Assembly (NCBI GenBank): GCA_946562005.1
Contig: CAMNVD010000004.1
Span: 1-29,044, forward strand
Length of the DNA stretch: 29,044 nucleotides
Source: an uncultured Clostridia bacterium
GTDB taxonomy: Bacteria; Bacillota; Dehalobacteriia; UBA4068; JAAVYR01
Direction of reading: 5' to 3'
In this document: positions 15,770-23,349 of the stretch, one piece after another
Layout: each line of letters opens with the position of its first letter
How positions within the stretch are numbered: the first letter of the stretch is position 1
Made by a program: the position numbers and the translations under genes
Notes under the pieces: model-generated
What the model saw: the letters and a program-made list of their open reading frames with translations, nothing else
Told to the model about the DNA's origin: nothing
Database searches by the model: none

Positions 15770-15825
15770 AAGAAAGATTTTTCTCTTGCGAAAGATTTTT
15801 TTCTCGCAAGAGGAGAATCTTTCTT
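15770..15825 (+). terminator. Long hairpin terminator after the AI-2E operon
   Basis: AAGAAAGATT (15770-15779) pairs with AATCTTTCTT (15816-15825), and inside it CTCTTGCG (15783-15790) pairs with CGCAAGAG (15805-15812), separated by a 3x3 internal loop. It is followed by CTATTTTAC, a weak T tail. Confidence 0.7.
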
Positions 15826-15948
15826 CTATTTTACTAACTTTTTACATATTTTTAAAATATTCCATTTTACTATTAAGACGATTTTTGATAAAATATAACT
15901 TAGTTTGACAAAAAGCGACATAGTCGCAACATCCCGGAGGCATTTTCT

Positions 15949-16548
15949 ATGATAAAACCGTTTTATCAGCCACAGGGTCCATACTACTTATATGTAGTGC
16001 TGACCAATAGCAGCTCTGTGGTGAGTAAGCTTATCAATATAGTCACCCGTGACCAATTCACCCATGCGTCGGTTTCCTTAGACCGTAACTTAGAGCATAT
16101 GTTCAGCTTTAGCCGGGTGCTTTCGCCCTACCCCTTTTGGGGCGGCTTTAAGCAGGAGAAGCTCCGCCGTGGCTTCTACGCCCGCAATAAGACGCTCCCT
16201 GGCGCTATCCTCCAGCTAGAAGTAAGCAGAGAACAATATGCCCGGGCGGCTGAGCAAATCCTCTACTTTAACAACCACAAATCACAATTTCATTATGACA
16301 TGATTGGCCTTTTAGGCCACATCATTGATGTGCCGCTCACTGGAAAAAACCGCTATACTTGCTCTAAGTTTGTGGCCAACGTGCTAGAGGAAGCGGATGT
16401 CTATTCCTTCGAAAAGCCTATCTCCCTGGTGCGGCCCCAGGATTTCTTAGGTCTTCCCGCTCAGGTCATCTACTGCGGGGACCTAAAGCAATACGCCCGC
16501 AGCACTTATCTTTATCAAGTAGAAAAGTTGCAGCAACAGATTATATAA
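15949..16548 (+). CDS. YiiX-like permuted NlpC/P60 (papain-fold) protein
   Basis: A 199-residue protein with the circularly permuted papain-like layout. A histidine comes first (His39 in DQFTHASVSLD) and the nucleophile-type cysteine later (Cys138 in RYTCSKFVANVLEEA). This His-before-Cys order marks the YiiX/YaeF/LRAT-like branch, which cuts or transfers acyl or peptide bonds of lipids or cell wall. No signal peptide is visible, so it may act in the cytoplasm or at the membrane. CCGGAGG lies before ATG15949. It is a single gene between terminators; upstream at about 15915-15927 is GCGAC-ATA-GTCGC, a small inverted repeat. Substrate unknown. Confidence 0.75.
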   Translation: MIKPFYQPQGPYYLYVVLTNSSSVVSKLINIVTRDQFTHASVSLDRNLEHMFSFSRVLSPYPFWGGFKQEKLRRGFYARNKTLPGAILQLEVSREQYARAAEQILYFNNHKSQFHYDMIGLLGHIIDVPLTGKNRYTCSKFVANVLEEADVYSFEKPISLVRPQDFLGLPAQVIYCGDLKQYARSTYLYQVEKLQQQII

Positions 16549-16562
16549 TCTTACATAAACAA

Positions 16563-16597
16563 AAAAAGAGAGATGATATTTTAGCATCTCTCTTTTT
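16563..16597. terminator. Bidirectional terminator
   Basis: A perfect 13-bp stem AAAAAGAGAGATG (16563-16575) with CATCTCTCTTTTT (16585-16597), T-rich on both outgoing sides. It ends the YiiX-like gene and can stop transcription leaving dapL. Confidence 0.9.
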
Positions 16598-16601
16598 CTT
16601 C

Positions 16602-16642
16602 GTCATTCTAAGCATAGCTGTAAGGCATAGTCGAAGGATCTT
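16602..16642. repeat. Copy of dispersed intergenic repeat with insertion
   Basis: GTCATTCTAAGCATAGCTG, then about 11 extra bases, then TAGTCGAAGGATCTT. It lies in the gap between two converging genes. Confidence 0.6.
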
Positions 16643-16701
16643 ATTGTTTTCGTTATTTTGCCCAGGAGGCAAGAAGCCTTGCCCCGGTACTCAGTGGCGG
16701 G

Positions 16702-17871
16702 TTATTTGGTTAAGCGCTCCATGGCCTTTTTGGTGTTTTCTGCCGTGTTAAAAGCAGTGAGGCGCAGATACCCTTCCCCGTTTTTCCCAAAGCCAGAACC
16801 AGGGGTCCCCACAATGTGGTACTGCTCTAAGAGCACATCAAAATATTCCCAAGAAGTCATGCCGTCTGGGCAATGAAGCCAGATGTAGGGAGAGTGCACG
16901 CCGCCACAATAGGAAATGCCCAGCTTGTCAAAGGCCGCTCCCATGACTTTGGCATTTTCCCGGTAGTGGGCGATGTTTTCTTTACACTGAGCCATGCCTT
17001 CTGGAGTAAAGACAGCCTCTGCCCCCCGCTGTACGATGTATGGCACCCCGTTAAACTTGGTGGTCTGCCGACGGAGCCACATAGCGTTTAAGGAAGCACC
17101 GTCCTTTACCAATGCTTTTGGCACGATGGTATAACCACAACGGGTACCGGTAAAGCCTGCTGTCTTAGAAAGAGAGCAAAGCTCGATAGCGCATTTTTCC
17201 GCCCCAGGAATTTGATAGATAGAAGTAGGCAGCGCTGGGTCGTTGATGAATGCTTCATAAGCAGCGTCAAATAAGATAACTGCATCATGAGCCAAGGCAT
17301 AATCTACCCAAGCGGTTAGTTGTTCTCTATTATAAACAGCCCCGGTCGGGTTATTTGGGGAGCAGATGTAGATGATATCGACATGTTCTTCCCCAGGCAT
17401 AGGTAAGAAGCCGTTTTCAGCGTTAGCATCTAAGAGAAGCACTTTTCTGCCATCCATGATATTCGTATCTACATAAACAGGGTAGACTGGGTCAGGAACA
17501 GCCACAATATTATCAGTAGAGAAAATATTTAAAATATTACCCACATCACTTTTGGCACCGTCGGAGATGAAGATTTCATCAGGAGCAAGTTCTACGCCTT
17601 TGCCAGCATAATATTTGACGATAGCGTCTCTTAAGAAACCATAACCTTGCTCGTCACCATAGCCCCGGAAGGTTTCCGCTTTGCCCATTTCGGCCACGGC
17701 CTTGGTCATAGCGTCGATGACAGCAGGCACTAAGGGACGGGTCACATCGCCGATGCTTAAACGGATGGTTTCTGCATCTGGATGGGCAGCGGTATATTCC
17801 CGTTGTCTACGGGCTACTTCTGTAAATAAATAGCTAGTTGCTAAGTTAGAAAAATGTCCATTTACCTTCAT
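16702..17871 (-). CDS. dapL: LL-diaminopimelate aminotransferase
   Basis: A 389-residue PLP aminotransferase that converts tetrahydrodipicolinate directly to LL-diaminopimelate, the short route to lysine and cell-wall DAP. Seen: substrate-contacting IRLSIGDVTRPL, FRGYGDEQGY, FISDGAKSDVGNI, the cofactor region SPNNPTGAV, and the Schiff-base Lys in SLSKTAGFTGTRCGY. C-terminal GTPGSGFGKNGEGYLRLTAF is typical. Length fits plant/chlamydial-type DapL. AGGAGG lies 11 bases before ATG17871. It is a single leftward gene. The route is common in anaerobic Firmicutes. Confidence 0.96.
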   Translation of the reverse strand: MKVNGHFSNLATSYLFTEVARRQREYTAAHPDAETIRLSIGDVTRPLVPAVIDAMTKAVAEMGKAETFRGYGDEQGYGFLRDAIVKYYAGKGVELAPDEIFISDGAKSDVGNILNIFSTDNIVAVPDPVYPVYVDTNIMDGRKVLLLDANAENGFLPMPGEEHVDIIYICSPNNPTGAVYNREQLTAWVDYALAHDAVILFDAAYEAFINDPALPTSIYQIPGAEKCAIELCSLSKTAGFTGTRCGYTIVPKALVKDGASLNAMWLRRQTTKFNGVPYIVQRGAEAVFTPEGMAQCKENIAHYRENAKVMGAAFDKLGISYCGGVHSPYIWLHCPDGMTSWEYFDVLLEQYHIVGTPGSGFGKNGEGYLRLTAFNTAENTKKAMERLTK

Positions 17872-18082
17872 GAAAAATAAAACCTCCTATTACCAGCATG
17901 GTAAGCTGGCTATCTGTCTATTGTGTTGCTTTGTAGATTAGCATATCATATCCACAATAAAATTTCCAGAACATTCTATAATTTGCCACTAGAGTGCAAA
18001 AAGCCCCTTCCTACTTCCGTCAATTACCTTTCTTTCTGTCAGAAGCAACAAGTATTTCTCATGCACCCCGTGGCAATATCTC

Positions 18083-18110
18083 AAAATCCTTCACATTCGT
18101 TCAGGATGAT
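18083..18110. repeat. Half copy of dispersed intergenic repeat
   Basis: AAAATCCTTCACATTCGTTC followed by AGGATGAT: the right arm of the family, in the dapL-nifS gap. Confidence 0.6.
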
Positions 18111-18200
18111 ATTAAAATATTTTTTGTATGTTTCACTCTTCATAGGGACAGTATAATTGGGAATAAAAGAAATTTTTTCCTATCAGCACAAGAAACCCTA

Positions 18201-18229
18201 TTGACTTACTAGGAATAACATGATATTTT
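18201..18229 (+). promoter_or_regulatory. Promoter of nifS-iscU
   Basis: -35 TTGACT (18201-18206), 17-base spacer, -10 TATTTT (18224-18229). Confidence 0.6.
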
Positions 18230-18256
18230 GTATGCAGGAAAAATTCACATCTTCTT

Positions 18257-18319
18257 GTCATTCTGAGGAGTGAAACGACGAAGAATCTTCTGGGCTCTTT
18301 ACACCCCGCAGGATGATAA
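18257..18319. repeat. Two-armed dispersed intergenic repeat in the nifS leader
   Basis: GTCATTCTGAGGAGTGAAAC followed by GACGAAGAATCTT, then a short right arm ending CAGGATGATAA. Confidence 0.65.
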
Positions 18320-18374
18320 TAACAAGTCAATAATATCATAAAATCCTATCTCTACCAGGAAAAGGAGCGAGAAT

Positions 18375-19562
18375 ATGCAAATCTATGCAGATAACGCAGG
18401 CACCACCAAAATGAGCCGTACCGCAATAGACGCCATGCTACCATATATGGAGACTTACTATGGCAACCCTTCCAGCCTTCACACCGTAGGCCAAGAGGCA
18501 GCAGAGGCACTTGCCCAGGCCCGCGCAGAAATGGCTGCCATCTTAGGCTGTGAACCGAGGGAAATCATCTTTACCTCCGGCGGCAGCGAGGCTGATAACC
18601 AAGCCATCTTTTCCGCCGCCGCTATCGGCGAGAAGAAAGGAAAAAAACACATCATCTCTACCGCTTTTGAACACCACGCCGTGCTTCACACCTTAAAGCG
18701 ACTGGAAAAACAAGGCTTTGACATCACTCTCTTAGACGTCCATGAAAACGGCCTGGTTACCCCAGAACAAGTACGAGACGCCATCCGGGAGGATACCTGC
18801 CTTGTGACCATCATGTATGTGAATAATGAAATAGGCACCATTCAGCCCATCCGGGAAATCGGCGCTGTCTGCCGGGAAAAGGGCGTGCTCTTCCACACCG
18901 ACGCTGTACAGGCAGTAGGGCACATCCCTGTCAATGTGAAAGACGATAATGTGGATATGCTTTCTCTCTCCGGGCACAAGTTCCGAGGCCCTAAGGGTAT
19001 CGGCGCCCTTTATGTACGCAAAGGCATCATCCTCACCAACTTAATAGAAGGCGGCGCCCAGGAACGGGGCAAACGGGCAGGCACAGAAAATATTCCTGCC
19101 ATCATGAGTATGGTAGCAGCCCTCAAAGAAGCGGTAGACCACATGGATGAAAATACCAAAAAGGTCCAAGCTTTACGGGACAAGCTGATAGCCGGCCTTG
19201 CTGAGATTCCTCATTGCGCCTTAAACGGCGATGCGACCCACCGTCATCCGGGCAATGTAAATTTCTGCTTTGAGGGCATCGAAGGAGAAAGTCTTCTGTT
19301 ACTCTTGGACGCCAAAGGCATCTGCGCCTCTTCTGGTTCTGCCTGCACCTCCGGGTCCCTAGACCCCAGCCATGTGCTACTGGCCATCGGCAGAGTCCAC
19401 GATGTAGCTCATGGTTCTCTCCGTCTCAGCCTGAACGAAGAAAACACCGAAGCGGAAGTAGACTATATGCTGGAGGAAATCCCCAAAGTGGTGGAATATC
19501 TCCGCAATATGTCCCCTGTGTGGAAAGACTTGATAAACGGCAAACGGCAATTTATTTTATAA
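18375..19562 (+). CDS. nifS: Cysteine desulfurase (NifS/IscS group I)
   Basis: A 395-residue PLP enzyme that takes sulfur from cysteine and passes it as persulfide to the Fe-S scaffold. It starts QIYADNAGTTKMS, with the catalytic pattern TSGGSEADN, the AFEHHAV histidine, and the PLP Lys in LSLSGHKFRGPKG. The mobile-loop Cys is in ASSGSACTSGSLDPSHV, the longer group I loop. AAAGGAG lies upstream of ATG18375. It is followed 31 bases later by iscU, the usual partner. Downstream of the pair lies an oxidoreductase rich in Fe-S clusters, a plausible client. Confidence 0.95.
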   Translation: MQIYADNAGTTKMSRTAIDAMLPYMETYYGNPSSLHTVGQEAAEALAQARAEMAAILGCEPREIIFTSGGSEADNQAIFSAAAIGEKKGKKHIISTAFEHHAVLHTLKRLEKQGFDITLLDVHENGLVTPEQVRDAIREDTCLVTIMYVNNEIGTIQPIREIGAVCREKGVLFHTDAVQAVGHIPVNVKDDNVDMLSLSGHKFRGPKGIGALYVRKGIILTNLIEGGAQERGKRAGTENIPAIMSMVAALKEAVDHMDENTKKVQALRDKLIAGLAEIPHCALNGDATHRHPGNVNFCFEGIEGESLLLLLDAKGICASSGSACTSGSLDPSHVLLAIGRVHDVAHGSLRLSLNEENTEAEVDYMLEEIPKVVEYLRNMSPVWKDLINGKRQFIL

Positions 19563-19593
19563 AAAATCTAAGATAATACAGGAGGTGCCTTTC

Positions 19594-20028
19594 ATGGCAT
19601 TATACAGTGAAAAAGTAATGGACCACTTCACCAACCCTCGCAATGTAGGCGAAATCGAAAATGCTGACGGTGTAGGCGAAGTAGGCAACGCCAAATGCGG
19701 CGACATTATGAAGATTTATTTGAAGATTGACGATAACATCATCACTGATGTGAAATTTAACACCTTCGGCTGCGGCAGCGCCATCGCTTCTTCCTCTATG
19801 GCCACAGAGATGATTAAAGGCAAATCCATAGACGAGGCGCTAGAAATTACCAATAAAGCAGTAGTAGAAGCCCTAGACGGTCTGCCCCCACACAAAATCC
19901 ACTGTTCCGTCTTAGCCGAAGAAGCAGTCAAAGCCGCCCTCAAGAACTATTATGACAAAAACAATATCCCTTACGATAAGGAATTATTCCCAGACTGCGA
20001 CTCCTGCGCCCACTGCGCCGACCACTAA
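19594..20028 (+). CDS. iscU: IscU/NifU-N type Fe-S cluster scaffold
   Basis: A 144-residue scaffold on which Fe-S clusters are built. The three ligand Cys are in GNAKCGDIMKI (with the nearby Asp), FGCGSAIASSS and HKIHCSVLAEEA. ATG19594 lies after AGGAGGTG; the in-frame GTG at 19585 would overlap that site. Compared with classical IscU it carries a C-terminal extension ending DCDSCAHCADH, with three more Cys and two His. Such tails occur in Clostridia-type NifU-like proteins but their role is unclear. It is the second gene after nifS and is followed by a strong terminator. Confidence 0.93.
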   Translation: MALYSEKVMDHFTNPRNVGEIENADGVGEVGNAKCGDIMKIYLKIDDNIITDVKFNTFGCGSAIASSSMATEMIKGKSIDEALEITNKAVVEALDGLPPHKIHCSVLAEEAVKAALKNYYDKNNIPYDKELFPDCDSCAHCADH

Positions 20029-20044
20029 AAGACCAATCAACAAC

Positions 20045-20098
20045 AAAAACTATCCCCTACCAATTTATCTTGGTTCATTGGTTAAGGGATAGTTTTTT
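20045..20098 (+). terminator. Terminator of nifS-iscU
   Basis: AAAACTATCCC (20046-20056) pairs with GGGATAGTTTT (20086-20096); inside, ACCAAT pairs with ATTGGT. A T run follows. The next promoter begins two bases later. Confidence 0.92.
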
Positions 20099-20099
20099 C

Positions 20100-20128
20100 T
20101 TGACAAGGAAGCGGCAGTGTGATAATAT
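20100..20128 (+). promoter_or_regulatory. Consensus promoter of the oxidoreductase operon
   Basis: Perfect -35 TTGACA (20100-20105), 17-base spacer, -10 TAATAT (20123-20128). Expected start near 20135, giving a leader of about 280 bases before the first structural gene. Such a strong promoter fits control by later termination rather than by initiation. Confidence 0.85.
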
Positions 20129-20186
20129 TTTCTATATAAAAATCTAAGATGCAGTTTAGAGGATTAGAGGAAAGGAAGACGTCGAG

Positions 20187-20279
20187 ATGACAGTAATCAA
20201 CAGAAACAACATGGATATGTGCATGATGATGATGATGCGGACCAAAGATTGCTGTATCATGCGATGCTTCATGCGCTAA
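20187..20279 (+). CDS. Met/Cys-rich leader peptide (30 residues)
   Basis: A short open frame with GAGGAAAGGA about nine bases before its ATG. Of 30 residues ten are Met and four are Cys. Met is at 1, 9, 11, 13-17 (five ATG in a row, 20223-20237), 25 and 29; Cys at 12, 22, 23 and 27. Codons 19-23 form one arm of a long-range RNA pairing. Enrichment for one class of amino acid, a ribosome site, and a terminator just downstream are the classic marks of an attenuator leader peptide. A genuine metal-binding microprotein is an alternative. I know of no described leader of this composition. Confidence 0.72.
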   Translation: MTVINRNNMDMCMMMMMRTKDCCIMRCFMR

Positions 20280-20339
20280 ATCAAATTTCCGTTATGGGAA
20301 ATTGATAGCAGGAACCTCAATGAAAATAGCAATCTTTGG
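20242..20339 (+). promoter_or_regulatory. Putative antiterminator pairing
   Basis: Bases 20242-20255 (CCAAAGATTGCTGT), inside the leader peptide frame, pair with 20326-20339 (ATAGCAATCTTTGG): 12 perfect pairs, one G-U, one U-A. The 3' strand covers the first three bases of the terminator stem, so the two folds exclude each other. Between them a second hairpin (20280-20306, TTTCC/GGAAA core) starts right after the leader stop codon. Confidence 0.72.
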
Positions 20340-20371
20340 AAGTCAACGAACCAGTGGCTTCCATTTTTTTT
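20337..20371 (+). terminator. Intrinsic terminator in the leader (attenuator)
   Basis: TGGAAGTCA (20337-20345) pairs with TGGCTTCCA (20355-20363) over nine pairs including one G-U, nine-base loop, then eight T (20364-20371). It lies 46 bases before the first oxidoreductase gene and after its promoter, so it must be bypassed for expression. Confidence 0.85.
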
Positions 20372-20417
20372 ATGCTTATTTTTTAGTCTGACAGCACGAA
20401 GAAAGAAGGTAGCTTTC

Positions 20418-20957
20418 ATGTTAGAGATATTATGGCACGGCAGAGGCGGTCAGGGCGCATTTACCGCCGCACGTCTTTTAGGCGCCGCTTACATCCAAGA
20501 TGCAGCAGGTTTTGCCCTTGCCTTTCCCTCTTTTGGACCAGAACGGCGAGGCGCACCTATCCGCGCCTTTACCAAATTAGATAAGCAGCCCATTACCAAT
20601 CGGAGTGAGATAGAACAAGCCGACTTTGTTATTTATTTAGACGATACCCTTTTTTCGGAAGAAGAGGCTTTTGCAGAATTAAAACCTGACGGCAAAATCT
20701 TATTAAATACGAAAAAGCAATGGCAAGACCAACGAATCATCTCCATAGACGGCGACACCCTATCCACAGAAATCCTGGGCCGCCCTATTACCAATACGGT
20801 CATGTTAGGCGCCCTTGCCGCCCTTGCACCAGAGATAGCCATAGACCAGCTTATCACTGCCATTCAAGGTTATATGGCGCCCAAGCTCCAAGAGAAAAAC
20901 ATCGCCCTGGTAAAAGCAGCAGCAGACGCCATTCATAAGGAGGCCCAAACCAGATGA
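20418..20957 (+). CDS. porC: 2-oxoacid:ferredoxin oxidoreductase, gamma subunit
   Basis: A 179-residue subunit of a four-subunit oxidoreductase that splits pyruvate or a related 2-oxo acid to acyl-CoA and CO2 with ferredoxin as electron acceptor, or runs in reverse. Start WHGRGGQGAFTAARLLGAA is the family signature, then FPSFGPERRGAPIRAFTKL. Length fits gamma subunits (about 180). AGAAGG lies upstream of ATG20418. It overlaps the delta gene by four bases. The symbol follows the pyruvate-type order gamma-delta-alpha-beta; the true substrate could be 2-oxoisovalerate or another oxo acid. Confidence 0.88.
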   Translation: MLEILWHGRGGQGAFTAARLLGAAYIQDAAGFALAFPSFGPERRGAPIRAFTKLDKQPITNRSEIEQADFVIYLDDTLFSEEEAFAELKPDGKILLNTKKQWQDQRIISIDGDTLSTEILGRPITNTVMLGALAALAPEIAIDQLITAIQGYMAPKLQEKNIALVKAAADAIHKEAQTR

Positions 20958-21253
20958 TAAAAACACCATCTTTAAGAGAACATATACCGAAAACCTTTGC
21001 AGACATTCCGGAAACTACCGCATATGAAGCCGGCTACCTGGTAACGAAGAACGCCGGCTGGCGTAATGTACGGCCAGTCATCGACAAAGACAAGTGCATC
21101 GGCTGTCTCCAGTGTTACCTCTATTGCCCGGAAGGCGTCATTGCCAAAGACGGAGGAAAAGTAAAAATCGACTACGACTTCTGCAAGGGCTGCGGCATCT
21201 GTAAAAAAATGTGCAAACCTGACGCTATCAGAATGGAGGCGGAAAAGCATTGA
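20954..21253 (+). CDS. porD: 2-oxoacid:ferredoxin oxidoreductase, delta subunit (2x[4Fe-4S])
   Basis: A 99-residue ferredoxin-like subunit with two cluster motifs: CIGCLQCYLYCPEG (from about residue 50) and CKGCGICKKMCKPDA (from about residue 79). Together they bind two [4Fe-4S] clusters that carry electrons from the TPP site to free ferredoxin. Overlaps by four bases with both neighbours (ATGA with gamma, TTGA with alpha), so all are made together. Confidence 0.92.
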   Translation: MIKTPSLREHIPKTFADIPETTAYEAGYLVTKNAGWRNVRPVIDKDKCIGCLQCYLYCPEGVIAKDGGKVKIDYDFCKGCGICKKMCKPDAIRMEAEKH

Positions 21254-22425
21254 ATCACACAAAGACCAAAAAGGCTTTTTTATCCGGCAATGAAGCCTTC
21301 GCAGAAGGCATCCGTCTGGCCCGGCCGCAAGTCATCTCCGCCTATCCTATTACCCCACAGACGCTGGTAGTAGAACGCCTCTCTGAAATGGTAGAAGACC
21401 AGAGCTTAGCTGCGGAATTCATCCATGTAGAGTCTGAGCACTCCGCTCTTTCCTGCGCTATGGGAGCCTCCGCTGTAGGGGCTAGAGCATTCACTGCTAC
21501 TTCCTCCCAGGGGTTACTCTATATGGCAGAATGCCTTACCTATGCTTCCGGCGGACGGTTCCCCATCGTCATGATGAATGCCAACCGCGCCACCGCCCTT
21601 CCCTGGAATATTTACGGCGACCAGCGGGATTCCCTCTCTCTCTTAGACTGCGGCTGGATACAGGCTTATGCGGAAAACGCCCAGGAAAGCCTGGACCTCG
21701 CCCTGATGAGCTATTACATCGCCGAACATCCAAAAGTAGCTACCCCCTTCATGGTAAATCTAGACGGCTTCGTCCTCACCCACACCTATGAAGTGGTCCA
21801 CATTCCAGAACAAGCGCAGGCAGACGCATTCCTGCCGCCTTACACCACAGAAAACAAACTGGACTTTGCGAGCCCTCGTAACCTAGGATTTTCGGTAGGG
21901 CCAGAGCTCAATGACGGCTTCAAATACAAAGAACACCTGGGCATGATGGCCGCCAAAGATGTGATTACCGAAGCAGAAGAAAAGTTCGCCGCCATCTTCG
22001 GCAGGACCTATCCCGGCCTTATCGAGACCTATGAAACCGAAGATGCCGACTATATCCTCATTACCTTAGGCACCATTGCCGGACAGGTAAAAGATGTAGT
22101 AGAAGGACTCCGAGCCAAGGGCGAAAAAGTAGGCATGATACGCATCCGCTATATGCGCCCCTTCCCTAATGAGGAAATCGCCTCCGCTGTAAAAGGAGCA
22201 AAGGCCATTGGCGTTTTAGAAAAAGACATTTCCTTTGGCAACGAGGGCACCGTTTATACCAATGTAAACTCCGCCTTACAAAAGGCCGGCGTCTCCCTAC
22301 CCACAGCCAACTATATCGGCGGCTTAGGCGGGAAAAACATCTCCCCCCATGAAATAGAAGAGATTTTTCACGCATTAAAAAAGAATGAGTCCCAAGTAAG
22401 ATTCTTAGGGTTAGAGGAGGTGTAA
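21250..22425 (+). CDS. porA: 2-oxoacid:ferredoxin oxidoreductase, alpha subunit
   Basis: A 391-residue subunit with the pyrimidine-binding part of the TPP site. Seen: FLSGNEAFAEGIRLARPQVISAYPITPQT, the VESEHSALSCAMGASAVGARAFTATSSQGL segment, and WNIYGDQRDSLSLLDCGWIQ, then VNLDGFVLTHTYE, all typical of PorA-like chains. Domain II follows with ILITLGTIAGQVKDVVEGL. The start is TTG21250, overlapping the delta stop, with GGAGG ten bases upstream; the frame offers no ATG nearby. PorA and VorA chains are close, so substrate remains open. Confidence 0.9.
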   Translation: MNHTKTKKAFLSGNEAFAEGIRLARPQVISAYPITPQTLVVERLSEMVEDQSLAAEFIHVESEHSALSCAMGASAVGARAFTATSSQGLLYMAECLTYASGGRFPIVMMNANRATALPWNIYGDQRDSLSLLDCGWIQAYAENAQESLDLALMSYYIAEHPKVATPFMVNLDGFVLTHTYEVVHIPEQAQADAFLPPYTTENKLDFASPRNLGFSVGPELNDGFKYKEHLGMMAAKDVITEAEEKFAAIFGRTYPGLIETYETEDADYILITLGTIAGQVKDVVEGLRAKGEKVGMIRIRYMRPFPNEEIASAVKGAKAIGVLEKDISFGNEGTVYTNVNSALQKAGVSLPTANYIGGLGGKNISPHEIEEIFHALKKNESQVRFLGLEEV

Positions 22426-22428
22426 CCA

Positions 22429-23322
22429 GTGACAATCAATGCAAAAAACATGACAGATACAGAGTTTTTCTACGGCAACAAAGGCTGCGCCGGCTGCGGC
22501 GGAAGTCTTGCCGTACGCATCGCCTTGAAAGTCCTAGGCGAACGGTCCATTGCGGTGCTGCCGGCAGGCTGTATGTCTGCTGTGGGGTTTAATTTCCCCC
22601 AGCTATGTTTTGGAAATAACGCCATTATCTCTACCTTCGCCGGGACCGCTTCCATGCTTACCGGCATTGCGGCAGGGTTACGTGCCCAAGGCATCACGGA
22701 TTTTCAGGCGGTGGGCTTCGCTGGAGATGGCGGCACAGCAGATATTGGCCTCCAGGCCTTATCAGGCGCCATCGACCGTAACGACGACCTCCTCTACATC
22801 TGCTATGATAACGAGGCCTATATGAATACGGGCATCCAGAAAAGTTCGCTCACACCATATGGAGCCAAAACCACGACCACCCCGGCAGGAAGCCATATCC
22901 GGGGTAATCTCCGACCCAAAAAGAATCTCTTTGAAATCGTAGCCGCTCATGGTATCCCCTATGCGGCAACAGCAAGCATAGGATACCTGCCGGACTTTAT
23001 GGCCAAAGTAGAAAAGGCAGCAAAGATTCAGGGTACCAAATACATCCACGTCATGGCGCCTTGCCCTACAGGCTGGGGCATTGCTACCGACGCTACCATT
23101 GACGCAGCCAGAGAAATGGTGGATTGCGGCCTGTGGTATTTAGCAGAATATGAAAACGGTGAATACCACCTAAACCGGAAACCGCAAAACTTCAGTGACA
23201 TCAGCACTTACTTAAAAAGTCAAGGCCGCTTCCGTCACCTGACAGAAGCAGACATTGCCGCCATTACAGAGGTACGGGATAAAAAATGGGAAAGCATAGA
23301 AAAGAATTTCTTATTTAAATAG
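22429..23322 (+). CDS. porB: 2-oxoacid:ferredoxin oxidoreductase, beta subunit
   Basis: A 297-residue TPP-binding subunit. It carries GCAGCGG near the N terminus and further Cys (AGC, CPTG) that hold the proximal [4Fe-4S] cluster. The TPP/Mg motif is GFAGDGGTADIGLQALSGAIDRNDDLLYICYDNEAYMNTG, and TPYGAKTTTTPAG follows, as in PorB chains. GTG22429 is eight bases after GAGGAGG; no ATG fits. It is three bases downstream of alpha and 27 bases before the acyl-CoA ligase. Confidence 0.93.
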   Translation: MTINAKNMTDTEFFYGNKGCAGCGGSLAVRIALKVLGERSIAVLPAGCMSAVGFNFPQLCFGNNAIISTFAGTASMLTGIAAGLRAQGITDFQAVGFAGDGGTADIGLQALSGAIDRNDDLLYICYDNEAYMNTGIQKSSLTPYGAKTTTTPAGSHIRGNLRPKKNLFEIVAAHGIPYAATASIGYLPDFMAKVEKAAKIQGTKYIHVMAPCPTGWGIATDATIDAAREMVDCGLWYLAEYENGEYHLNRKPQNFSDISTYLKSQGRFRHLTEADIAAITEVRDKKWESIEKNFLFK

Positions 23323-23349
23323 ATAATCAAAAAACAGGAGGAAGATAAC

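Larger units (their letters stand above)
17872..18374. other. Intergenic region between divergent dapL and nifS
   Basis: About 500 bases without a supported gene. Near dapL is a small inverted repeat TACCA-GCA-TGGTA (17892-17904) just before its ribosome site. Two copies of the dispersed repeat lie at 18083-18110 and 18257-18319. A promoter for nifS lies at 18201-18229, giving a leader of about 140 bases that contains the second repeat. No IscR-type gene is present. Confidence 0.6.

Noticed and set aside
15770..15825. Structured regulatory RNA after the AI-2E operon
   Set aside because: The two-part hairpin with a trailing T-rich stretch directly after a stop codon is explained more simply as a terminator.
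20280..20306. Independent terminator inside the leader
   Set aside because: The hairpin is stable but has no T run after it; it fits better as a spacer or competing stem within the attenuator.
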